Assembly: GCA_963971225.1 (NCBI GenBank)
Contig: OZ020269.1
Coordinates: forward strand, 21,202,921-21,266,920
Source of the DNA: Melieria omissa
Lineage: Eukaryota > Arthropoda > Insecta > Diptera > Ulidiidae
Direction: 5' to 3'
Length of the DNA stretch: 64,000 bases
The notes below the pieces were generated by a model, which was not told where the DNA came from, made no database searches, and saw only the letters and a program-made list of their open reading frames with translations. The position numbers and the translations under genes are program-made. Below, one piece after another: positions 25,000-34,523 of the stretch. Within the stretch, counting starts at the first letter, position 1; each line of letters opens with the position of its first letter.

Positions 25000-27819
25000 A
25001 TGCCTGTTGAGCGATCCCCTAAGCGTCAAATAAACAAAACGGAGTCTCCTTCTCCAAGATGTTCAAAGTCGACTGAGGCACATTTGACAGTTCCTGTCAC
25101 TCGCGAGGCACTCAAAACTCGCTCCAAGCCCCCTAGTCCCAAAGCAACCGATCCCAGTGTTGCCACATTTGGTTTTGAGACCGAGAGACTCGTGCAATTA
25201 TGCACACAATTTTCATCGGCTCCAATTGAGGATTTGACCACATCACTGGTCCAAATTAAGCAGAAAAATCTGCAAGCCCAATGGGAGAGGCTAATGCGCG
25301 CACATCAGGCAGTCTTCCTTGCTGAGGACAACAGCCAGCCCGACGGTTATAAAGAGTCGGCTAGGCAAAAGATCGACGCCTGCACAGACCAATACGAGTT
25401 GTGCATGGCAAAGATGTTGGACATCATTAAGATGCTCCAATCTCAGTCCCCCCAACCTGCTACGCGTATGGAACCGGTTCAACCCCTAGAACCAGCAAAT
25501 ACTTCCTACATTTGCCTCCACGTTCCTCCTTGCGACACCGAAACATTCTTCGGGGGCTATGAGCAGTGGCCGTCCTTTCGGGACATGTTTACTGCGGTAT
25601 ACATTTACCACCCCCAGCTCACTCCAGCCCAGAAATTGTATCACCTCCGATACAAAACGCAAGGCCAAGCCGGTGCTATTGTTAAACAATATGCTCTAAC
25701 CGATGATAATTTCAGACTCGCGTGGGAAGCCCTAAGTTCCCGATATGAAAACAAACGCATCCTCGTTGACAGCCAAATTCGATCTCTATTGAATATAACT
25801 CCTGCCCACACCGAAAATAGTGAGGCATTACAGAGGATCCAGAATTCTATAAACAATTGTCTGTCCGTTCTCAAGTCTCAGGCCGTAGACACTGACAATT
25901 GGGATCCGCTGTTGGTATATATATGCTCCTCCAAATTGCCCGAAGCTACCTTAGCTTTATGGGAGCAGTCATTGACATCCCGGAAGGATCTGCCCCCCTG
26001 GTCACAAATGAATGAGTTTCTGACCTGCAGATACGAGGTAATGGAACGGCTGAATATGTTTCGGCCCAAGTCGAAACCACAATCCTCATCTTCCAATGTC
26101 CGACCCCCAAGATCCCTAAATTTTCACACTGAAGTGAAAAAGGACTTCGCGTGCAAGCTCTGCAACGCAAATAATTCCGTACGGACTTGCCAAAGCTTTA
26201 CAAGGCTCACCCCCCATAGTCGATTAGCATTTGTGAAAAAGCACAAGATCTGCGTGAATTGTCTTGCTACATCTCACCAAATTCAGGACTGTACAAGCAA
26301 TTTCACATGCGTATATTGCCAGAAAAAGCATCATTCTTTGCTTCATCTCCTCAAAGGCAAAACGCAACTCACTCAATCCCCCAATCGATCAGCTTCGACA
26401 ACTTCTCTGGTCTCAACGGTTATCCAACAACCAAGCAACAACTCCACCATTAATTCTCCCCTTTCCGATGCGCACCTCAGCACATCTTCAAGGCAAAGTA
26501 CGCTCCCCGTACCAGCCCTTCACTCAAATAATGGCACCCAATCCCTTCTGCCTACGGCAATGGTGTCCATTATGCATTTAGGAAAGTTGTTCAGAGTTCG
26601 AGCGTTGATCGATCAAGGCTCTCAGCGCACCTTCATTTCCTCGAAGGTCCAGAGACGCCTAAAATTGCCAATCGAGAAATCTAACCTCCAGATCTCGGGC
26701 ATGGGCGGACAGATTGTGAAAACCGCCAACCATATATGCTTCTTGACATTGGCAGTCCCTAAAACAAGCACAAACCTCCCCGTGCAAGCCATCGTGCTTC
26801 CAAAGTTAACGGAATGTCTCCCCCCTTCCAAAATAAACTCCCCAAATTTGAACGATTTCGCCACGCTAGATCTCGCTGATCCCAACCCCTTCGAGGCAGC
26901 GCAGATCGATATAGTGATTGGCAGTGATCTCATCCCGCAGATCATGCTCGAAGGTTTCCACCGAAATGTATGTGGCAGCTTACTTGCTCAACTTACAGTA
27001 TTCGGTTGGATATTAAGCGGTCCAGTACCCCTGTCATCACCTTTGACAAATGTCGTCGCGGTGCCAAATCACCATACGCACACTGGTCCCGCCCTTCGAA
27101 AAAACCTTCCTACTCTAAAGGAACCCCTTTCTGACGTGAATGCCGCCCTCAATCCCGTAGGGTTTCCACTCAAGGAGATAAAGGCAAATCACGCGGAACC
27201 CATCATCCCTGCACATTCAAACTCGAAATGGCAAACACCCCCCTTCGTTGCCAAATGTTTCGCCCCCCGCAGGATGGCTGTCGCCCCCAATGAGACCGCG
27301 AAAAAGGGTACACAACAAGCGTTGGCTCAACGCCACGCGTCAATATGCACAGCAATTGATGGAAACTGCAGCCCCCTCGCATTTCCACATTGCACCCCCC
27401 CATACAACAAAACTCGAGCGCACCCATTCCGGGTCCGAGTCAGTCGCCATTCCCGTGCGACCTGTTCCAAGCGCCTTCACTCCTCAGACGGCAACTCAAG
27501 CGAACGCCATCGCTTGACAAACCGATCACACCAACCAACGATGTCAACACCATCATTTATAACATCTGACCTCTCTTTTGCAGATCCAGTGCTAGCGACC
27601 CTCGCAGCAGGTGCCCCCTTGATGGCCCCGCACGTCCGCACCGAGCCTAGGCAGCAGAGAGGCCCTCAGCGCACTCCCCAGCGCTCCGGCATCGTGAAAC
27701 GGCGACAAACTCCCAGCCGTCAACCCAGCCTACAGCCAGGCAGCCGCGCATCACCGCCAAATCATCACCAGCCAGCCGTACGCCGTAACCCTGGGCGTGA
27801 CCCCGGCACCCCTATATAA
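25000..27819 (+). CDS. Gag-protease polyprotein of a BEL/Pao-type element (939 aa, no polymerase)
   Basis: The frame opens at an ATG just after AGCCATTAAA and runs 939 codons. Residues 1-160 are basic then helical. The segment from residue 183 (FFGGYEQWPSFRDMF) to about 330 has the wording of the DUF1759 Gag domain that forms the particle. Residues 385-445 hold three cysteine/histidine clusters (CKLC..., CVNC..., CVYC...HH) that would bind nucleic acid. The aspartic protease begins near residue 525 with LIDQGSQ (D538-Q-G-S), its active-site loop, and ends at FGWILSGP (668-675), the usual end of DUF1758. In ordinary BEL elements the reverse transcriptase follows. Here it is absent, and about 260 proline-, arginine- and histidine-rich residues without a recognised domain run to the stop, 25 bp before the 3' LTR. 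That tail may be an in-frame remnant of deleted pol or post-pol sequence, or a new C-terminus. The frame shows no breaks. Confidence 0.9.
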   Translation: MPVERSPKRQINKTESPSPRCSKSTEAHLTVPVTREALKTRSKPPSPKATDPSVATFGFETERLVQLCTQFSSAPIEDLTTSLVQIKQKNLQAQWERLMRAHQAVFLAEDNSQPDGYKESARQKIDACTDQYELCMAKMLDIIKMLQSQSPQPATRMEPVQPLEPANTSYICLHVPPCDTETFFGGYEQWPSFRDMFTAVYIYHPQLTPAQKLYHLRYKTQGQAGAIVKQYALTDDNFRLAWEALSSRYENKRILVDSQIRSLLNITPAHTENSEALQRIQNSINNCLSVLKSQAVDTDNWDPLLVYICSSKLPEATLALWEQSLTSRKDLPPWSQMNEFLTCRYEVMERLNMFRPKSKPQSSSSNVRPPRSLNFHTEVKKDFACKLCNANNSVRTCQSFTRLTPHSRLAFVKKHKICVNCLATSHQIQDCTSNFTCVYCQKKHHSLLHLLKGKTQLTQSPNRSASTTSLVSTVIQQPSNNSTINSPLSDAHLSTSSRQSTLPVPALHSNNGTQSLLPTAMVSIMHLGKLFRVRALIDQGSQRTFISSKVQRRLKLPIEKSNLQISGMGGQIVKTANHICFLTLAVPKTSTNLPVQAIVLPKLTECLPPSKINSPNLNDFATLDLADPNPFEAAQIDIVIGSDLIPQIMLEGFHRNVCGSLLAQLTVFGWILSGPVPLSSPLTNVVAVPNHHTHTGPALRKNLPTLKEPLSDVNAALNPVGFPLKEIKANHAEPIIPAHSNSKWQTPPFVAKCFAPRRMAVAPNETAKKGTQQALAQRHASICTAIDGNCSPLAFPHCTPPYNKTRAHPFRVRVSRHSRATCSKRLHSSDGNSSERHRLTNRSHQPTMSTPSFITSDLSFADPVLATLAAGAPLMAPHVRTEPRQQRGPQRTPQRSGIVKRRQTPSRQPSLQPGSRASPPNHHQPAVRRNPGRDPGTPI

Positions 27820-27844
27820 TTGCAATATGCAATGGCGGGCGCGA

Positions 27845-28080
27845 TGTACAGATGTACTGTGCTGTATTAGTGATTCGTCGATCCCATCACTAATCCTAAT
27901 CTTTCCTTCTCCTTGTGTACTTATGTTCCCCCTATTTTCTGCTCCCCGGCTTCGGCCATTCGTATCGTTTAGTGTTTCTTGTGTTACAATTGTAATTCTA
28001 ACGTCGATCAATAAAGATCACAAAACCCCGAATTACCGCGTAGTTATTTTATCCGCTCCGCCGCGACACGAAAATTTACA
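27845..28080 (+). repeat. 3' LTR of BEL/Pao-type retrotransposon (236 bp)
   Basis: Identical by eye to the 5' LTR, including the TG...CA ends and AATAAA at 28010-28015. It is preceded by GGCGGGCGCGA, which is only a weak polypurine tract. It is followed by the second ACTCT target duplication at 28081-28085. Lack of visible differences between the LTRs indicates very recent insertion. Confidence 0.95.
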
Positions 28081-28840
28081 ACTCTTATTTTACTTTTCTT
28101 TTACTTTCCTTTTACTTTACTTTTACTTTCCTTTTAATTTCCTTTTACTTTCCTTTTACTTTTCTTTTACTTTCCTTTTACTTTCCTTATACTTTTAATT
28201 TTCTTTTAATTTCCTTTAAGTTTCCTGTTTCTTTCCTTTTACTTTACTTTTACTTTTTTTTACTCTCCTTTTACTTTGCTTTTCTTTTCTTTTACTTTCC
28301 TTTTACTTTTATTTTACTTTTCTTTTACTTTCCTTTTACTTTACTTTTATTTTACTTTTACTTCCCTTTTACTTTCCTTTTACTTTTACTTTTCTTTTAC
28401 TTTCCTTTTACTTTACTTTTACTTTCCTTTTAATTTCCTTTTACTTTTATTTTACTCTTCTTTTAATTTTCTTTTACTTTACTTTTACTTTCCTTTTAAT
28501 TTCCTTTTACTTTTTTTTACTTTCATTTGACTTTCCTTTCGGTTTCCTTTCGTGTACTTTCCTATTACGTTCCTTTTACTTTCAATTTTTTTATTTTACT
28601 TTTCTTTATCTTACTTTTCTTTTAATTTTCTTTTACTTTAATTTCATTTTACTTTCTTTCGATTTCCTTTTACTTTCCCATTTCTTTCCTTTTACTTTTC
28701 TTTTACATTCCGTTTACTTTCCTTTTGCTTCTTTTGACTTATAGTTTCTTTTACTTTTCTTTTCCTGTTTTTAACTTTCCTTTTACTTCTTTTAACTTAT
28801 AGTTTCTTTTACTTTTTTTAACTTTCCTTTTCGAACGGAG
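28081..28840 (+). repeat. polypyrimidine array, right half
   Basis: Continues the CTTTTACTTTC-type units interrupted by the retroelement. With the left half it makes a tract of about 1.3 kb when the insertion is ignored. Long leucine/phenylalanine/serine frames through it are artefacts of the repeat. Confidence 0.9.
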
Positions 28841-31370
28841 TCTATGCGATCTCTTGACCTAACCTAGTCGTAAGAGGAAAAATTGCCATTCACATCCCAA
28901 AACAAACAATAATAATACTTTCGTTATTCTCAAAAGTTTGAATATGAATTTTTGCATATTTTTTGCAGTTCAGTAGGCATCAAAATTCCATCTCCTACTC
29001 TTTGCTTTCCTTCTGGTGCCATTCTACACCTACACTCGCATAGAGGTAACAACAAAATCGTCCCATAACTTTAACACAGTACGACATCAAATCGAGTTTC
29101 TACCTATTCTCACATTGAATGCACCAAAAACTACACCAAACACCAACTTATCTACACAGAACATCTGCTCATACGCCTTTATGTATGCAATGCTTTCGCA
29201 CAAATTCATTCAATCAACTACGTTTTCTTCTCTCTCGATGCCCCTTTCACACGACTGCACACTGTTATCGTATTAATATCACTTATACGCCACACTGTAC
29301 ACTCTCAACAACATGAGATAGTTACAATAAAACTAGCAACAACAAAAACCGCTGGCTCATAAATTTCAATGCATATTCATGACGTGTCTGTCAGCTGCGA
29401 CTCACGGCGACTGTCTATGTAGACATTACAAAATTTATATTTCAATTTTGTGAAGCGCACATCCGCCTGATAGAATAATCAACAGCCGCGTCTGTAGCGG
29501 CCGTAGCAACGCCAAACCACAAGTGACACATTTGCTTACAAAACAAAGTCAATATTTAACCAAAACGCTGCCAGCACCCAAACACAGCTGTGCGTTGTTG
29601 TTGTTGTTGTTGTTGTGTGTGTGTACACTAGTCGAGCTCAGTGTAAACGACACCTAAATAACAGCGCGACAAGAACAACAACAAATACAATAATAACAAT
29701 AACAAAAGCAACAGCAGCGGATGCCTAACAAGCGCGTAAACAAGAGAAATTTTAAATTAATATTTATGGTGAACATGCGGCATGCCACCGCCACTGCCAA
29801 CAAACACAGCGAACAGCGGACGGACGCACGAATGAACGAACGAACGAACAGACAACTGCCAAAACTATCGTTTTACCATATTTGAACAAACAACTTGTAC
29901 ATACTCACTCGTACATGTGTGCAGACAACAGCAACAACAATGCGTACAACAACATTAACAAGAACACAAACAACAAACAACAGCCACCCACACATAACCA
30001 AACTTCTACTTAGTTGCCATAATGGCTGCAACCTGCGCCCACGCAGCTTAGTTGTTGTTATTGTTGTTGATATTTGCAATGAATCGCACCGTGGCGCGCC
30101 TACAGTGTTGCTTTAAAGCTCTGTTGGCAAAATTCACGCTCGAATGTGCAGCAAACTTATTTGTTGCTACAAGAGAATCGCTGCTGATTCTGTCCGAGGG
30201 GCAATTAAAAGAAAACACCAACCATTATTTATTATGTAGCAGACTAAACCGTTGCGCGATTTGAAGTTATTACGCCTGTCGACAGGCAACAGTGGGCGTG
30301 TGTTCTACATTACGTAATGTTCATTGCCTGTTGGCATCGAAACGAAACAAAACCAGCAACGCTTTCGGTCATAATGAGCGCGTAAATCCCACGCGTGCAG
30401 CTGCTTGTGAAGCTTTAATTAAAAATTGCCGGATTCCGCTTTGGCGCATTCGAAACCTTTAAATGTGGCGTCAGACAGCGCACCTAAGCCTAAAATAAAA
30501 TCAGTGTAGGTTTAACACAACAATATTTCTTAAATATTTGTTACAAAACGCTACAACAGCTCATTGTCTGGTTGGTGTGTGGATTTGAACGCATTTTATG
30601 ACCGTTGCCGCATGAAACGTAATTTGTTCTGATTAGTGCACAGAAGGGCAGTAACGAAAACAACAACAATAGAACAGTGTAATTATATGTTTTCAACTGA
30701 GCTGAGAAAGATTGCAGCAAGACGCAGTGCAGAAGAGAACAGTGCTGCAGTTGAAGGCACCACATTGAAGGCACCACGGCATTGTTTTTGTAATGGAAGG
30801 GATGCAGTTACAACGCATTTCTGACAAGAATTATGGCCTTTAAAACCAATGTGGCGGCAAGTTTGATGCAAATTATTTGCTTCATTATTTGCTCCATAAA
30901 AAAGTTTCTCCATCTGAAATCAACTATTTAGTTTTTCAATAGTTTGAGCTTGTAGAATATTGTAGAACTTCATGCTGCCATGAATGGACAAATTTTGTGT
31001 CTTTAGAGTAGTATAGAGAGTATTCTAAAATGCACTTTGCATCCTCAATGGATACATGACTGGTTACTGTACACTGGGATGCCGAAAAGAATTGGAATTT
31101 TCTTTTAAATTGTAATTCATAGAGAAATTAATTCATATCGCTTCGTAAATAAAAAACGACGAATGTTTTCCAAAAAAATTTCCTTATTGCATTAGCTCAA
31201 CGCCCCTCAGATTGTTCTCTGATTCACTAAAGTGTACTTCACATACTCGTTTGGTTTTAACTGCTTACGACTGCGATTATAAAAATTGTTTTCTTAGATG
31301 TATATGTACAACTCCAATTTCTTAAAATTTTCATGTTTCAAACCCTTTTTCCCCCATTATATTATTTTTT
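28841..31370. other. non-coding DNA, no gene seen
   Basis: Intron-like DNA with a TTG run near 29595-29617 and CAA runs near 29670-29720 and 29930-29985. The part at 29370-29520 is somewhat GC-richer. No exon with splice signals or RNA gene was recognised. Confidence 0.5.
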
Positions 31371-31820
31371 TTTTTATTTTATTTTATTTTATTTTATTTT
31401 ATTTTATTTTATTTTATTTTTTTTAATTTTATTTTATTTTATTTTAATTTATTTTATTTTGTTTTGTTTTGTTTTATTTTATTTTATTTTATTTTATTTT
31501 ATTTTATTTTATTTTATTTTATTTTATTTTATTTTATTTTATTTTATTTTATTTTATTTTATTTTATTTTATTTTATTTTATTTTATTTTATTTTATTTT
31601 ATTTTATTTTAATTTATTTTATTTTATTTTATTTTATTTTATTTTATTTTATTTCATTTTATTTTATTTTATTTTATTTTATTTTATTTTATTTTATTTT
31701 TATTTATTTATTTTATTTTATTTTATTTTATTTTATTTTATTTTATTTTATTTTATTTTATTTTATTTTATTTTATTTTATTTTATTTTATTTTATTTTA
31801 TTATTGTATTTTATTTTATT
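31371..31820 (+). repeat. (TTTTA)n pentanucleotide array, about 450 bp
   Basis: Nearly uninterrupted TTTTA units with few variants (for example TTTTGTTTTG near 31461). The phenylalanine/tyrosine/leucine/isoleucine frames through it are artefacts. A second array of the same unit and orientation is at 44.6-45.1 kb. Confidence 0.95.
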
Positions 31821-34315
31821 CCCTTTGTTTCATTTCGATTCCTTTCCCTTCCTTTCCTGTCTATTTCTTTCTTTTCCTTACCTTATTAGCCTTCCTTAAA
31901 TTATCTACTTTCCACCCTTCTGTTCCTCTCCCTTCTTTTTCCCTCTCATAATTGAAGAGAAATTTAGTAAGAAAAGAAAACCTGTGCTAAATTTTGCAAA
32001 AATTACGCATTCATACGCACTGCCACAATCCCTTCGAACAATTCGCATTCCATTCATACGGCTTTGTGTCACATCGTTATGCTTAGCCGTTCTTCCAACA
32101 ATGCATAAAATTCTGTTGGCTGACATTTTATTTGCGCTTCCGACGGCTACACACCAAAACCGAAACCACTTGAGGGCGACATATGCCCACAATTCCCAGC
32201 GCCTAAGCGCAGTTTGGGCGTGCAACAAGTTTTAAATATTTAACTGCCTACCAAATGACATTTTTTATTCAACAACAACAATAGTACCAACAACAACAGC
32301 AACAAGCACAGCAACACAGCAACGACCCGAATGGCAACAACAAAAAAACAATAAAAAAGGGATCACCGGAAGAACGTCACCAAATTGAACAAAAGAAAAT
32401 GTGTGTAGAATATGAGACGAGCAAAAAAAAAAAAACAGCAGCCAGTGCAAATTGTTAGTAGCTGTATTGTTGTTGTCATTCTTGTCATTGTTGTTGTTGT
32501 TGTGCTACAACTCAAGTCCCAACTGAAATGAAAGTAAAAATCACTAGTGTCACTTTTGACACAAACACACACACACACACACACACTCAAAACACTTTGG
32601 TATTAGTATTCACACGGAGGGCAGCCACCAAGGGCACAAAATAGCAATTTGCAAGCTCGCACACAAGTACACATATGTAACAACAACATGCTGTCATATG
32701 TGTGCGGAATGTTAGTAGATAAATTTAGTATGTCCGCACGCACAGCGCTCTCCGACGCGCTCTCCGCACGCGTCTATTTGACTCTCTGTTTATTTTCGTA
32801 CATTTTTGGCAAAATGACGCTGTTGTTGCCGTCTGTATGTCGTTTCGTTCTTTCCGTTCAACTGCGTGTGCATGTGTGTAGTTGTTTGCGTTTATATTTT
32901 GGGCGTATGGCAATAAATTTCAAATTAACCCTTTTTGTTGGCTGCCACTGCGGGTGTCGGTGTCGCTGTCACTGGGTCCAGAGTGTGTGTGTGTGTGTTC
33001 GTGTGTGCCGCTGGCCGGATGATTGCGTGCGCTGCCTCGGACTGCGTGCTTCGTGCATCGCTATTGTGTCAACTGTCTTTCGGGTTTTCTTTGGCTCATT
33101 CGTTTCCTTTCTGTCCATAATTTATGGTAGTGCACGCATAGTTACTGGACACGAAATGATTTCTATTAGCATTAATGGCTAATTTCCAGTCACTTAACGG
33201 CATCGTTCATCGTTCACTTTAACGCGCACACGTGCGTTTCGATGCTTTGGCTTGTTTTATTAATTTTCTTTTTACACTCGTTTTATTGAGAGTTTAATGC
33301 TTTTCAACCATCGACGCACACACACACAGAAACACTACTCGTAAACGCTACTGTTGCGCTTCATTATGCGTGAAAAGTTTTTTTGTACTTTTCTGTGTCA
33401 CTTTGGCGCTCTTTTGCAATTTTATAGCTGAACGGCTACTTTGTCGCATCGTTATTGGCAGTCAACTGGCTGTTGACTGACTGACAGGCAGGCAAGCAGC
33501 GTTAAAGTTATGAGAGCGTGGCCCCAACGCACAGCACCATGTCAGCGTATAATCGATTTTTAATAGCCTATCAATGTGTGCGAATGTGCGTGTAGTGTGT
33601 GAGTATACATTTTTTTAAGCGGCAACTTGTTTCTTTTTGAGTGCATAAAGCAAATTTTTGTGCACTTATTGTAGCCTTTTTCAAATATTCCCTATTGCGA
33701 ACAAATCGTTGCAATAAAAATTTATGATTTATCGTTGAGCGCTCAAAGGCATTTTTTACACGCACACACACACACACTTCACTCCATACTCTATTCTCGC
33801 TCGCTTTATATCTCATTCACTCTCATACTCCGTATACTTTTCACATCTTTGCTACCAAAAGTTCTGCTAATGCCGCACTGTGTATCGTGTTGGCGCAAAT
33901 CAGTGTCGCTCATACGCACCGTTGTGCGAGTAAGCGGTGGCAAATGTCGATTTAATCGGCCATGAATAGCACTCGGCACATTTCAGTGCTTTTACTATTT
34001 ATTTTTTATATATTTTATTCTTCCGCTTTGATGGGCCAAGTAGTTTGTAAAGCGTACAGAAAGGCATTAAATATGAGAATATATGTAAAAAATATGGCAT
34101 TTCATTTAGAGCATAAAATTCAAGTTGTTTATATATTCTATTGTAGTAGCAAATGCTTAGGGTTCAATGACTGAAAAGTAGTTTTCAAAATTTGTAAATT
34201 GTATTTTATTTTTTGTATATTTTTATTTTTTGTATAATGTAAAAATCTCTCGATGTGAAAAAATGCATCACAATAAACGAGATTGTGACACATTCAATTG
34301 CTGGTGATACAAATT
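31821..34315. other. non-coding DNA with GC-richer stretch near 32.7-33.5 kb
   Basis: Pyrimidine-rich sequence follows the array to about 31950. A (CA)n tract lies near 32560-32586 and GT tracts near 32980-33005. The 32730-33500 stretch is GC-richer and gives a cysteine-rich open frame at 32649-33182 that matches no family and has no supporting splice signals. It could be regulatory, but no start site can be shown. Confidence 0.45.
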
Positions 34316-34323
34316 GTCATGTT
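34316..34323. repeat. 8-bp target-site duplication, left copy
   Basis: GTCATGTT flanks the left end of the MITE and is repeated exactly at 34516-34523. Eight base pairs is the hallmark duplication length of hAT-superfamily insertions. Confidence 0.85.
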
Positions 34324-34515
34324 TAGGGATCGGAATTATATGCAAGTGCATATTTTTTTGGAGGTTCCGATTTGAACGGGACCAAGACATCAACTATTTT
34401 TTATTTAAAAATATTAAGAATGAGCTAACATATGCACTGCATACTTGCATACGTTTGCATAATTTGCATATTTTTGCATTTTTTGCATAGTTTCTGCATA
34501 TAAATCCGATACCTA
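34324..34515. mobile_element. hAT-type MITE, 192 bp, with perfect 8-bp target duplication
   Basis: The left end is TAGGGATCGGAATTATATGC. The right end read in reverse complement is TAGGTATCGGATTTATATGC, so the terminal inverted repeat is about 20 bp with two or three mismatches. The exact 8-bp duplication GTCATGTT lies on both sides. The interior is rich in TTTGCAT repeats and encodes nothing, so it would rely on a hAT transposase supplied elsewhere. TIRs starting with TAGGG together with 8-bp duplications are typical of hAT elements. Confidence 0.88.
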
Positions 34516-34523
34516 GTCATGTT

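Larger units (their letters stand above)
23150..28080 (+). mobile_element. BEL/Pao-type LTR retrotransposon, gag-protease only, very recent insertion
   Basis: The complete insertion is bounded by ACTCT target duplications and two identical-looking 236-bp LTRs. The internal region is about 4.46 kb: a 1.6-kb leader, one 939-codon frame, and 25 bp before the 3' LTR. Family assignment rests on the DUF1759-like Gag segment, the triple cysteine/histidine knuckles and the DUF1758-like aspartic protease, which are typical of BEL/Pao. Reverse transcriptase, RNase H and integrase are absent. The element could not copy itself alone and would need those enzymes from a related element. The insertion site is a polypyrimidine array. 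Confidence 0.93.

Noticed and set aside
31333..31899. Long phenylalanine/tyrosine/isoleucine open frame
   Set aside because: It is a translation of the (TTTTA)n array; several frames are open and no composition or motif suggests a protein.
32649..33182. 177-residue cysteine-rich plus-strand open frame
   Set aside because: It runs through GT repeats, shows no ordered cysteine pattern of a known family and has no signal peptide at the start.
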